This document shows, piece by piece, positions 9,301-19,150 of a stretch of 49,624 nt of DNA. The notes beneath the pieces were generated by a model. It was given only the letters and a program-made list of their open reading frames with translations, searched no databases and was not told where the DNA came from. How positions within the stretch are numbered: the first letter of the stretch is position 1; every line of letters begins with the position of its first letter. Origin of the DNA: Frankia gtarii (GTDB lineage: Bacteria; Actinomycetota; Actinomycetes; Frankiales; Frankiaceae); NCBI RefSeq assembly GCF_025403375.1, contig NZ_JAMPTM010000017.1:1-49624 (forward strand). The letters are read 5' to 3'. The position numbers and the translations under genes were made by a program.

Positions 9301-10431
9301 GCGCACCGCACCCGACAGGGGGCTGCCCGGGTCGCCCGGGTAGGCGGCGGCGATGGAGACGGTGCCGACGGCGAGCGTCACCAGCAGGAACCGGCGGGCA
9401 GGCAGATCGGGCCGGGACAGCCCCCACAGTCCGATCGCGGCAACGGCCGCCGAACCGACGATCGGCACCGGTCGGGAGACGTACTCGGTCGCGGCGGGCA
9501 GCCAGGGGCGCGGCAGCTGGAGGTACGCCATCCAGTCCGCCGCGCCGCGCAGCGTCTCGGCGACCGACGTGGTCGCCGTCGTCGTCTGGACGGTCTCGGT
9601 GTAGGGGAGGAAGTTCAGCCCGTACCGGCCCTGCACCACAAGCGCCAGCATCCACCAGGCCGAGGCGAGGATGACCGCCACCACCCACCAGGCCCGCAGC
9701 GCCCACGCCCGGCGGGTCCCGCCCGCGAACACCAGCACCACCGCCGGACAGAGCAACACGCAGAGCGTGACGGTGGCGTTGATGCCGCCGGTCCCCAGGA
9801 CGGCGAGGCCCGACAGCGCGGCGGCGCGACGGGGGGACAGCCGCCGCGTCGGGTCGGCCGCGGGATCGTGCCCGCCGGCGTCCCCGCGCCCGAGGTCGGG
9901 GGGCGCGGCCGTGCCGGTGTCAGCGCCGAAAGCGCCGTCGGGGCGCAGCGCGAGGATGAGCGGCAGCGTGATCCAGGGCAGCATCGCCGCACCGGCGAGA
10001 GCGACGGAGGTCGCCCCGACCTTGCCGAGGAACATCGGTGACAGGGTGTAGGCGAGCCCCGCCAGCACCCGGGTGGCGGGTACGCCGAGGCGCAGCGCGT
10101 CGGCGAGGCGCACGACGCCCCACGACGAGACGGTGAGCAGCAACGCCATCCACAGCCGCTGCGTCGCCCAGGGCGGCAGGCCGACCAGCTTGCCCAGGCC
10201 GAAGAAGGGCCCCATCGGGAACAGGTATCCGACGTACTGGTTCGGCAGGTAACCGAACTCGGCGAGGGAGTTCCACAGGTGGGTGGCCCGGCCCATGAAG
10301 CCCCACGGGTCGAGCGGGATGTCGAGCTTGGTGTCCGCGGTCAGCCGGCCGGGCGCCTGGAGCAGGTAGAGCACCGCGTAACCGACCGCCATCCCGAGCA
10401 GCGGCCACCGCGAGGTCCGGCGGGCGCGCAA
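6319..10431 (-). CDS. AftD-like alpha-(1->3)-arabinofuranosyltransferase
   Basis: At 1370 residues this matches the length of mycobacterial AftD, a GT-C membrane enzyme that adds arabinofuranose from decaprenyl-phosphoryl-arabinose to cell-wall arabinan outside the membrane. The first ~600 residues are polytopic, with an acidic first loop (ADTKLD, residues 32-37) in the usual GT-C catalytic position. Residues ~760-900 resemble an F5/8-type (discoidin) carbohydrate-binding module, with VDGFTATAWTAMRKQG and GQWIQLDVGRRMTVPYIDIR. Further beta-rich modules follow, and membrane segments return at ~1135-1290. The tail is a low-complexity Gly/Tyr/Arg/Pro repeat at about 6330-6480. The start shown is TTG at 10431 without a clear ribosome-binding site; ATG at 10392 is an alternative. 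A GT2 gene lies upstream on the same strand. Confidence 0.85.
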   Translation of the reverse strand: MRARRTSRWPLLGMAVGYAVLYLLQAPGRLTADTKLDIPLDPWGFMGRATHLWNSLAEFGYLPNQYVGYLFPMGPFFGLGKLVGLPPWATQRLWMALLLTVSSWGVVRLADALRLGVPATRVLAGLAYTLSPMFLGKVGATSVALAGAAMLPWITLPLILALRPDGAFGADTGTAAPPDLGRGDAGGHDPAADPTRRLSPRRAAALSGLAVLGTGGINATVTLCVLLCPAVVLVFAGGTRRAWALRAWWVVAVILASAWWMLALVVQGRYGLNFLPYTETVQTTTATTSVAETLRGAADWMAYLQLPRPWLPAATEYVSRPVPIVGSAAVAAIGLWGLSRPDLPARRFLLVTLAVGTVSIAAAYPGDPGSPLSGAVRDLLGNQLGFLRNVYKFQPVVRLPIALGVGHALTALPARVRRARGRWDWARPRAGVTTAAAAVTVAALVCGMTPTLSGRALQPRPFTAVPDYWAQAADWLSGNPQGGRTLILPGSPFAEYDWGRPLDEPLQWLAKTPWGVRSLIPLGGAGVTRLMDGIERELAAGSAPGLSDALARAGIGQIVLRNDLEQKDWDIPPSTDELHRALRSSGLTPAASFGPQVPARASAKERLVPALRNPRQKVPALEIWTVPTGAKLVQTYAADGAVVVSGGPEATVQLAAQGLLGADRPVVLAADLADPSASATAAASTSPNAIKVAPREVIGPSTAWVDTDTFTRRDSTFGIVHDASSYLLGPTGNAVGKAGEPNQWAEGDVAGHQTVAGFVGGLSVTASSYGYDLLAAPDFAPPAAVDGFTATAWTAMRKQGTTSAGQWIQLDVGRRMTVPYIDIRLLSEGSWRPAVRAMRVTSETGAVVTDVSPVEDIQRLAVPPGQSRWYRIGFERVDRENDDTLGAGIREINVPGVTFDHYAQLPDDVGRLFAGADQGNVAFSLARQRVDPAQPFGGSEELALSRRFDVPREMTFTINGTASFLPPPRGTPAADDEPLVVDCGSGPALVVDGKRYPLRITGRNSDVTSVLPVKVSLCTDGSRLTLPAGTHQLRVDQGLTSILVDSLGLVGTGHQPAGQAARTTAVRQWGAEHRTIQIGAGTRAFLAVRENANTSWTAKLGGTTLTPVRLDGWQQGWIVPAGAGGTILIDNVPGTQYRRNLIVGLLLVVLLVVLALLPARFRLRRRSDENGYPAFPPVPRAARATGLARSSGTRPAGAVAGAVWTGLAMVALVLVAGPVALAVPLLVWFGRSRPWALAWFAALAMLAAGIGVAAQPNSQPGSGHGAFGVPVQVLGSLALAAVFASLAVWGWERPADPDSPGPADFTRDGDDPSSRGPDGGPYGRGSYGRGPYGGPSGGPRGGPYDAGSRGSRVGRRTWGGDVRTGNKRLD

Positions 10432-10648
10432 CGGGGAGGCGGGCGCGGAGGTGAATGCGGCCGATGACCGGGATGCGCGCGGACCAGTCGCTGTCGCGAC
10501 GGGACCGCCGACGGGGGAAGGGATCGCTGACTCCAGGGTCGAGAGCAGGTATGCCCGACCTTATCCAGGGTGTCGGAACCGGACTATCTCGCCCCACCTG
10601 GCCGGCTGGCGCCCGGTGTATCCCGTTTCCCCGGCAGGTGCGGATCCG
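10432..10648. other. Spacer between GT2 and aftD-like gene
   Basis: This 217-bp stretch separates two same-strand genes. No hairpin or other element was recognised. It may hold an internal promoter for the aftD-like gene. Confidence 0.35.
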
Positions 10649-12004
10649 CTATGACGAGCGGGCTGCGCCGTCCCGTTCGGACGCCGGGAACACTGACCCG
10701 TCGCCGCCGCCCACCGGCGCTGTGAGGGCCGCGGCGCGCGCGGCTGCGGCCGCGATGCCGGGTTCCCCGCCCGGCGACGGGATGGTCACGACGGGTTCGT
10801 CGACGGTCCCCCCGGAAAGCGCGCGGGCGCCCCCGGGACTCGCGAGCCTGCTCACACCCGGGTTCGGGAGACCCATCGTGGTACCCGGGAGGATCAGGCC
10901 CGCACCCCCGTCGTCCGAGGTGCGGCCGGCGGCGGCCGCCGCGACCGACTCGAGCACGACCAGGTCCGTGCGGGAGGGACCAGCGCCCCGGGCATCCGGC
11001 GCCGGGTCCACGCGGCGCGCCGCGGCCGGCTGGACAGCCTCGGGCCGAGGGCGGCGCGGCGGCGACAGTGGCGCCCGCCGGACTGAGCCGGCGGAACCGG
11101 CGGAACCGGGGGAACCGGGCGGGACAGCCAGCGCAGGCTTGGCGGGGACGACCGGCGACGCCGCGCCCGCCGGCCCCGGCTCCCGGCGAGCCGCGGTGCC
11201 GGGCTGGTCCGCCGCGGCGACCGGCGGGGTGGCCGCGGCGGGTCCCGCGGGCGCGCCGGCGGCCGGCGGGCGCGCCGGGGTGGACACGACGAGGCCGGGT
11301 GCGGCGCGGCCCAGGTAGCGGCGGGCCCGCACCACATCGACGATCATTGCCGGCGTGTGCCGGGTCACTCGGAACGTGCCGCCGGGGATCTCCGCCCAGC
11401 GGATCGGGACCTCGGCGATGCGATATCCGATCGAACGGGCGATCGAGAGCACCTCGACGTCGAAACCGAATCCGGACGAGCGGGCGAGGCTGAACAGCAG
11501 CTTCGCCTCCTGCCCGCGAAACGCCTTGAAACCGCACTGGGTGTCCGCGACATCCAGGCTGGCCAACGATCGGGTGATCTGATTGAAGGCCCAGCTACCG
11601 ACCCGGCGGCCGCTGCTGCGCACCGCGCCGTCGCCGATGCGACGGGAGCCGAGCGCCACCTCGGCGTGTTCCAGGGCGGCCAGCAACAACGGCAGATCGT
11701 TGACATCCGAGGCGCCGTCGGCGTCCATGAACACGATCGAGGCGCCGTGCGCAACCGAGACTCCGGCGCGCACCGCCGCGCCCTTGCCCGAGTTCCACGG
11801 CAGCCGCAGCACGCGGCCGCCCGGCATCCCCGCGAGATGCTCCTCCGCGACGGCGGCGGTGCCGTCGGTACTCCCGTCGTCGACCACGATCACTTCCGCG
11901 TCGGGAATCTTGCGCATCACCGACACCAGCGGGGGCAGCGAACCGGGCAGGCGCATCGCCTCGTTGTAGGCCGGGATGATGACGCTCACAGGCACGCTGT
12001 CCAA
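10649..12004 (-). CDS. GT2 glycosyltransferase, dolichyl/polyprenyl-phosphate glycosyltransferase type
   Basis: The first ~230 residues form a GT-A family 2 domain. VDDGSTDGT (Asp42-Asp43) binds the nucleotide sugar, MDADGASD (Asp94, Asp96) is the metal-binding DxD, and DTQCGFKAFRG is typical of dolichyl-phosphate glucosyl/mannosyltransferases. Such enzymes load a sugar onto polyprenyl phosphate, making the donor used by GT-C enzymes such as the AftD-like protein just downstream. The last ~215 residues are Pro/Ala/Arg-rich, without predicted fold or membrane helices. The TTG start at 12004 is preferred because AGGAG lies 7 bases upstream; an in-frame GTG a few codons later is the alternative. 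The sugar itself is not determinable. Confidence 0.85.
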   Translation of the reverse strand: MDSVPVSVIIPAYNEAMRLPGSLPPLVSVMRKIPDAEVIVVDDGSTDGTAAVAEEHLAGMPGGRVLRLPWNSGKGAAVRAGVSVAHGASIVFMDADGASDVNDLPLLLAALEHAEVALGSRRIGDGAVRSSGRRVGSWAFNQITRSLASLDVADTQCGFKAFRGQEAKLLFSLARSSGFGFDVEVLSIARSIGYRIAEVPIRWAEIPGGTFRVTRHTPAMIVDVVRARRYLGRAAPGLVVSTPARPPAAGAPAGPAAATPPVAAADQPGTAARREPGPAGAASPVVPAKPALAVPPGSPGSAGSAGSVRRAPLSPPRRPRPEAVQPAAARRVDPAPDARGAGPSRTDLVVLESVAAAAAGRTSDDGGAGLILPGTTMGLPNPGVSRLASPGGARALSGGTVDEPVVTIPSPGGEPGIAAAAARAAALTAPVGGGDGSVFPASERDGAARSS

Positions 12005-12656
12005 GACTCAACTCCTAGGCTGCGACGGCGGGACCGGTGACAGACGCCAGCGAGGGCGCAGCGATTGGTGACGGCCGGACGAGATCAGCATGCAGTTTCA
12101 GGGGATTCACCAAGAGTGTCAATGTATGTGCACCAAAGTCCGCCATCCCGACCTCATCCCCTTACTCCGCGATCAGGCACTTATCGGCCATACATAGGGT
12201 TATCGGGCACTCCCCTAGCGGCGCCCAGCATACGGACACCGTGTTACAGATCGGGCAGGGGGGCGGCGGCGGCGAGTCGGGCAGGCGGAAATGATCCTCA
12301 CGGAAAGCGACGAACTCCGGACGGTCAGATATCCGTCCGATCTCGTGAGTGACAAGGAAAGGCCACCCGAAGCACTACAGGAGCATTCCTCTGGCGCCGA
12401 ATCACCATGGGACGGGCCTTGCGGAATCCGCCCCGTCACCCGGCCGCGTGCCGCAGCGGCGAGGCGCCCGCCCGCAAATCGCGTTGCATCGCCGGGTCGG
12501 GCCGTCGAAGCCAACCCGATCCGGCGCGTGTGACCGATGTGTCACCCCGCCCACCGATTACGATCACGGGGCCGATGGTCAGAAGGGCGACGGGTCCATG
12601 AGCCGCCGCCGCGCCCGCCTGGCCGCACCGCGGGGATGGCCGCCGAAGGAGGGCTC
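12005..12656. other. 652-bp non-coding region
   Basis: No frame here looks like a protein. The left part (about 12100-12360) is less GC-rich than its surroundings and probably holds the promoter of the GT2 gene. A 7-bp inverted repeat (12318-12324 with 12333-12339) is visible but short. The right end leads into the ribosome-binding site of the 12657 gene. Confidence 0.45.
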
Positions 12657-13115
12657 ATGCCACGATCGGAACGCGCCGACCGCCCGCGGGCGCGACCGCC
12701 ACACCCCGGCGATCCCGACGCCCAGCTACGCGGCCTGGTCGGCGCCGGCCACTCGCGGCTGTCCCCGGTGACGGCGATGCGGGCGCGCGATGTCGACCGG
12801 CCCAGCGAGGACGACCTCGTCGAGGCGGAACGCGCGGTGGTGCTGCGCCGCGGCCAGCGAACCGCTCCGACAGCCGACCCCGCTGTCCCGACGGCCGAGC
12901 ACGGGCTGGCACCAGAGCAGGAACAGGCGGCGGAGCAGGGCCGGGGTGAGGGGGGCCGGTCGCGGCCGCCGCGCCGGCCCGACGGGCGTGCGGGTGGACC
13001 GCGCCGGCCCGCACCTGCACCCCGACCGGCCCCCGCCCCGCCGCGACGGCCAGCGGGTCAGGACGCCGGGGACGCGGTGCCGGACGCCGAGGGGACCTCG
13101 CCGGTCCGCTCGTAG
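12657..13115 (+). CDS. Conserved actinobacterial protein, 152 residues
   Basis: The ATG at 12657 is preceded by an excellent GGAGGG site 4 bases upstream, which sets the start against longer frames. Residues ~20-65 contain a segment with LRGLVGAGHSRL, AMRARDVDRPSEDDLVEAER and a basic VVLRRG end. From memory this segment is seen in short unannotated proteins of streptomycetes and relatives. The rest is Pro/Arg/Ala-rich and probably disordered. There is no signal peptide or membrane helix. The 3' end overlaps the convergent rpiB gene by 58 bp. The function is unknown. Confidence 0.65.
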   Translation: MPRSERADRPRARPPHPGDPDAQLRGLVGAGHSRLSPVTAMRARDVDRPSEDDLVEAERAVVLRRGQRTAPTADPAVPTAEHGLAPEQEQAAEQGRGEGGRSRPPRRPDGRAGGPRRPAPAPRPAPAPPRRPAGQDAGDAVPDAEGTSPVRS

Positions 13116-13546
13116 GCGAAAAGCATCCGCAGCCGGCGCACGTGCCGCTGCTCACCGCTGAACGGCGTCGCGAGGAAGACCTCCGCGAACGCCAACGCCT
13201 CGGGGACGGTGTGCATCCGGGCACCGAGACTCAGCACGTTGGCGTCGTTGTGCTGGCGGGCCAGCGTGGCGGTCTGCTCGCTCCAGACCAACGCCGCGCG
13301 CACACCCACGACCTTGTTCGCCGCGATCGCCTCGCCGTTGCCGGAACCACCGATGACGATGCCGAGGCTGTCCGGCTCGGCCGCGGTGGCCCGTGCCGCC
13401 GCCAGGACGAACGGCGGGTAGTCATCGTCGGGGTCGTACTCGTCGGGACCATGGTCGACGGGCGCATGGCCCAGTTCCACCAGGCGCTCGGTGAGCGCCG
13501 CCTTCAGATGGAAGCCGGCATGGTCAGAACCTAGATGGACGCGCAT
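13058..13546 (-). CDS. rpiB: Ribose-5-phosphate isomerase B
   Basis: This 162-residue cytoplasmic enzyme interconverts ribulose 5-phosphate and ribose 5-phosphate in the pentose phosphate pathway. The N-terminal MRVHLGSDHAGF and the GGSGNGEAIAANK loop (Glu72) are diagnostic of the RpiB/LacAB fold. The glutamate in that loop, in place of the cysteine of E. coli RpiB, matches the M. tuberculosis type that uses Glu as base. RHVRRLRML near the C-terminus gives phosphate-binding arginines. It follows the DsbA-like gene by 19 bp on the same strand and is probably co-transcribed. A perfect hairpin covers its start codon. The ATG at 13546 fits the family N-terminus exactly. Confidence 0.95.
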   Translation of the reverse strand: MRVHLGSDHAGFHLKAALTERLVELGHAPVDHGPDEYDPDDDYPPFVLAAARATAAEPDSLGIVIGGSGNGEAIAANKVVGVRAALVWSEQTATLARQHNDANVLSLGARMHTVPEALAFAEVFLATPFSGEQRHVRRLRMLFAYERTGEVPSASGTASPAS

Positions 13547-13560
13547 GATGCGCCATCATG
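13544..13560. promoter_or_regulatory. Perfect inverted repeat over the rpiB start codon
   Basis: CATGATG CGC CATCATG is a perfect 7-bp inverted repeat with a 3-nt loop. It includes the rpiB ATG and sits in the 19-bp gap after the upstream stop codon. In RNA it could hide the start codon; in DNA it could be an operator. Confidence 0.6.
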
Positions 13561-13565
13561 CCTGA

Positions 13566-14234
13566 TCACGTGAAGATCGGTTCCGTCTCCCGAGAGCGCT
13601 TGAGCTCATAGAAGCCGGGCGTGCCGGCGACCAGCAGCACTCCGTCCCACAGCCGGCCGGCGTCGGCGCCCTTGGGTGCCGGGGTGATGACCGGGCCGAA
13701 GAACGCGTTGTCGCCCACCGCGATGACCGGGGTACCGACGTCCATGCCGACGCGGCTGATGCCGTCGGTGTGGCTGGCCCGCAGCTTCGCGTCCCACTCG
13801 GTCGAGGTCGCCGCGGCCGCGAGCGCGGGATCAGCACCCGCCTCGGTCAGCGCGGCGACGAAGACCGCCTCGTCGAGCTCGGCCTTCTCCACGTGTCGGC
13901 GGCGGCCGAGCGCGGTGTACAGCGCAGCGAGGATGCCCTCGCCGTGCCGCTCGGCGGCGGCGATGCAGATCCGCACCGGGCCCCACGCCTTCGCCAGCAG
14001 CGCCACGTACTGCTCGGGCAGGTCACGCCCCTCGTTGAGCACGGCGAGGCTCATCACGTGCCAGCGGACCCGGACCGGGCGGACCTTCTCCACCTCGACC
14101 AGCCAGCGCGACGTCAGCCACGCCCACGGACACATCGGGTCGAACCACAGGTCGGCGAAGACCGTGTCGGGATCGATCTCGGTCGCCTCCGACGCCCGTG
14201 TCGGCGCCGGGGTGGACTGGGTCTCGGTGCTCAT
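13566..14234 (-). CDS. DsbA-family Rv2466c-like (mycothiol-dependent nitroreductase family) protein
   Basis: This 222-residue thioredoxin-fold protein closely follows the recalled pattern of M. tuberculosis Rv2466c, a mycothiol-dependent oxidoreductase. Matching segments are LWFDPMCPWAW, HVMSLAVLNEGRDLPEQY, WGPVRICIAAAERHG and DVGTPVIAVGDNAFFGPV. The striking point is the active site: CPWA (Cys35, Ala38) where Rv2466c has CPWC, so the resolving cysteine is absent. A monothiol mechanism with mycothiol is possible; this may be a normal variant of the Frankia/Streptomyces subfamily. The ATG at 14234 follows GAGGAGA by 7 bases. It lies directly upstream of rpiB, the same pairing as Rv2466c-Rv2465c. 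Confidence 0.9.
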   Translation of the reverse strand: MSTETQSTPAPTRASEATEIDPDTVFADLWFDPMCPWAWLTSRWLVEVEKVRPVRVRWHVMSLAVLNEGRDLPEQYVALLAKAWGPVRICIAAAERHGEGILAALYTALGRRRHVEKAELDEAVFVAALTEAGADPALAAAATSTEWDAKLRASHTDGISRVGMDVGTPVIAVGDNAFFGPVITPAPKGADAGRLWDGVLLVAGTPGFYELKRSRETEPIFT

Positions 14235-14280
14235 GGATGGTCTCCTCGATCGACGGCTCCGCTTGCCGGGCTAGAACCGA

Positions 14281-15801
14281 TCAGGACGGCGTACGCTTCC
14301 CGGTCGCGGCCAGATAGCCCGCGACCCGGTTCACCACGGCGACGAACGGCACGGCGGCGATCGCCCCGGGGATGCCGGCCAGCACGCCACCGGCGGACAG
14401 GGCGATCACGATCGCGAGCGGGTGCAGCTGCACAGCCCGGCGCATGACCAGCGGCTGGAGCACGTGCCCCTCGAGCTGCTGCACGGCCAGCACGACCCCC
14501 AGGATGATCAAAGCGTCGGTCACCCCCTGCGAGACGAGGGTCACCAGGACGGCCGCCACGCCGGCCACCGTCGCCCCGATGATCGGCACGAAGCCGCCGA
14601 AGAAGGTCAGCAACGCCAGGGGCGCGACCAGCGGCACGCCGACGCCGATCAGTCCGATGGCGATGCCGACCGCGTCGACGGCGGCGACGAACACCGTCCC
14701 CCGGATGTACCCGGTGATCGTGTGCCAGGCCTCGCGGCCCGCGCCGCGCACCCGGTCCTCCGCCGCCTCCGGGAAGCGGGTGACGATCCAGTTCCAGATC
14801 CGTTCGCCGTCGTAGAGAAAGAAGAACGTCGAGAACAGGGCGACGAGCAGGCTCGTGAGCACCTCGGCGGCCACCGACGCGCCGGAGATCACCCCGGAGA
14901 CCAGCCGGCCGCGGTTGTTCGCCAGGTTGCGGCGGATATCGTCGACGAGATCATCGAGCTGGTTCTGGGACAGGTGGAACGGCCCGTCGGTCAGGTAGCC
15001 GCGGATCTGCTCGACGCCCTCGCTGACCTGGTCGCTGACGGTCGGGATCTCGTTGGCGGCGTTGAACCCGACGGCGACGGCGGCCCCCGCGAGCACGGCG
15101 AAGAAGATGAACAGCGCGGCGAACGCGGCCCCGAGCCGCGGCAGGCCGAGACGCTGAAGCCGATGCGCCAGCGGATGGATGAGCGCGGCGATGAGAAGCC
15201 CAGCGATGATCGGGATGACCACGATCCGGACCCGGCCGACCACCATCAACAGGATGTAGATCGCCGCGCCGGTGACGATCAGGCGCCAGGACCAGCCGGC
15301 CGAGACCCGCAGAGCCAGCGGGACATGCTCCTCGGCGCGGCCCGGGGCCGACTGCTCCGCACCGGCGCCGCCGTCGGCGGGTGGCGGTGCGGTCTCGTCC
15401 GGCGCATCCGGCCCGGCCGACCGCGCGGCCCGCAGCAGCCGCAGCCGGCGGGGAACGATCCCCTGCCGCTGGCCCGTGCCCACCCCCGTCGCGATGGCCG
15501 CGGCCCCTGAAACCGCGCCGCCACCCGCACCGGTGTTGCTGTCAGCGTTTGAACCCTTGGCCTTGCCCGGATCGCCACCGGTATCCGAGCCGTCGCCGGT
15601 GGCCGGACCGGTCCTGCCGGCCGAACCACCGTCCGCAGCCGACCTGCCGCCCGGCCCGGCGGCCGTGCTCCCGTCCGAGCCCGGTTGCACGCCGACGGTG
15701 CCCGTTCCGGATCCCGTCGAACGCCGACGAACGGGCACACGGCCCAGCCCGGCGACCCGCCTCACCCGAACCCCTTCCGCCTGCGACGCCCGCACGGACA
15801 C
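14281..15801 (-). CDS. AI-2E-family (PF01594-type) permease
   Basis: From about residue 170 this is a typical AI-2E/DUF20 transporter. Paired helices (LIVTGAAIYILLMVVGRVRI) come first, then a cytoplasmic helical insert (about residues 250-300), and then the C-terminal helix bundle with FFGGFVPIIGATVAGVAAVL and QQLEGHVLQPLVMRRAVQLHP. The family exports varied substrates (autoinducer-2 in E. coli TqsA, Na+/H+ in others), so the cargo is unknown. The first ~165 residues are a Gly/Ser/Thr/Ala-rich hydrophilic region and the exact start is uncertain: GTG at 15801 is used and another GTG lies two codons later. It precedes the Rv2466c-like gene by 46 bp on the same strand. Confidence 0.82.
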   Translation of the reverse strand: MSVRASQAEGVRVRRVAGLGRVPVRRRSTGSGTGTVGVQPGSDGSTAAGPGGRSAADGGSAGRTGPATGDGSDTGGDPGKAKGSNADSNTGAGGGAVSGAAAIATGVGTGQRQGIVPRRLRLLRAARSAGPDAPDETAPPPADGGAGAEQSAPGRAEEHVPLALRVSAGWSWRLIVTGAAIYILLMVVGRVRIVVIPIIAGLLIAALIHPLAHRLQRLGLPRLGAAFAALFIFFAVLAGAAVAVGFNAANEIPTVSDQVSEGVEQIRGYLTDGPFHLSQNQLDDLVDDIRRNLANNRGRLVSGVISGASVAAEVLTSLLVALFSTFFFLYDGERIWNWIVTRFPEAAEDRVRGAGREAWHTITGYIRGTVFVAAVDAVGIAIGLIGVGVPLVAPLALLTFFGGFVPIIGATVAGVAAVLVTLVSQGVTDALIILGVVLAVQQLEGHVLQPLVMRRAVQLHPLAIVIALSAGGVLAGIPGAIAAVPFVAVVNRVAGYLAATGKRTPS

Positions 15802-16030
15802 CTCGGACGGACGTCCACGCCCGGACGTTCCCGCCCGCGGGTGCGGGACATGTCGTCATCGTGCCCCACCGGCCCAGCCAACGGAGGGCCTACCCCGCAC
15901 GAATCGCCACAATCCGGAGCCTGGTTCGGTGAACGCGATCAGGTGTGGCCCGAGCGGACCACCTCCACCGGCAGCATCCGGTCCCGCCCGTGGCGTGGGA
16001 GACTGGGCCCGCGGCAACGAGCGTGCGTCC

Positions 16031-16084
16031 GTGCCTGCCGAGAAGTCCGTGCCTGCCGAGAAGTCCGTGCCTGCCGAGAGGAAC
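16031..16084 (+). repeat. Three 18-bp repeats just before the pepN start
   Basis: gtgcctgccgagaagtcc is present twice exactly (16031-16048, 16049-16066) and once with changes at its end (16067-16084). Each copy brings an in-frame GTG and a purine-rich GAGAAG or GAGAGG, so it can be a coding extension or a stack of alternative starts. Confidence 0.85.
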
Positions 16085-16087
16085 CGG

Positions 16088-18634
<2,547 letters not shown>

Positions 18635-18651
18635 GACGCCCGCTCGACGCC

Positions 18652-18690
18652 GCTGACCGGCACGCCCCGATCCAGGGTGTGCCGGTCAGC
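18652..18690. terminator. Bidirectional hairpin between pepN and the DUF5130 gene
   Basis: A perfect 12-bp inverted repeat (18652-18663 with 18679-18690, 15-nt loop) lies between the convergent stop codons. It should terminate both transcripts. Confidence 0.78.
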
Positions 18691-18718
18691 GAGGCCACGA
18701 GTGGCGGGGCACGCCGGG

Positions 18719-19150
18719 TCAGTGGGCCGCGGGGCTGCCCGCGGAGGTGGGGTTGGCCCCGGCGAGGCTGCCGGGGGCGGCGGAGCCGGCCGCCTCGCCG
18801 AGCTGGCGGATGCCGGTCGTGAGACCGCCGACCAGGTCGCCGAGGGAGAAGCTGGAGGTCATCGTGAGCGCGGCGAGGCCGGACGCGGAGTCGCTGATCC
18901 GCTTACGGGCCGCGGGTGTGGTGGCGACCCGCACGAAGCACTGCCCCGGCGAGACGAGGATCAGCACGGCGGGATCCCGGGCCGGGTCCTCGACCAGGGT
19001 CGACAGGATCCGCTCCGCGGCGAGGCGCACGTCGCCGCGGACCGAGCCGAGCCGGACGCCGAAGCGGACACCACTGTGCTTCTGGGCGAGTTCCAACGCC
19101 CGGTTCAGCCGCTCGAGCTGCTCCGAGGTGAACGCCTCACCAGTTGCCAC
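18719..19150 (-). CDS. DUF5130 / TPM-like domain protein
   Basis: This small soluble protein of 143 residues starts (M)ATGEAFTSEQLERLNRALE and contains FGVRLGSVRGDVRLAAERIL and ILVSPGQCFVRVATTPAARKRI, the pattern of the DUF5130 family (TPM-like fold; Rv2468c in M. tuberculosis by memory). No enzymatic role is known. The GTG at 19150 is preferred over the longer frame to 19234 because the extra residues are Arg/Ser-rich and lie inside the upstream gene. Its start overlaps the upstream gene by 14 bp, so the two are likely translationally coupled. It is the last gene of the run that begins with the response regulator at 24442. Confidence 0.75.
   Translation of the reverse strand: MATGEAFTSEQLERLNRALELAQKHSGVRFGVRLGSVRGDVRLAAERILSTLVEDPARDPAVLILVSPGQCFVRVATTPAARKRISDSASGLAALTMTSSFSLGDLVGGLTTGIRQLGEAAGSAAPGSLAGANPTSAGSPAAH

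Noticed and set aside
6503-9706. Second long minus-strand frame inside the aftD-like gene
   Set aside because: Same gene in another frame; composition is Arg/Ala/Gly-rich and without motifs.
6640-10041. Very long plus-strand reading frame opposite the aftD-like gene
   Set aside because: It is Arg/Gly/His/Pro-rich without family signatures, as expected for the shadow of a GC-rich gene. The opposite strand gives a clear AftD-like protein.
12215-12514. Minus-strand 99-codon frame in the 652-bp gap
   Set aside because: No ribosome-binding site, no motif and Arg/Ser-rich composition.
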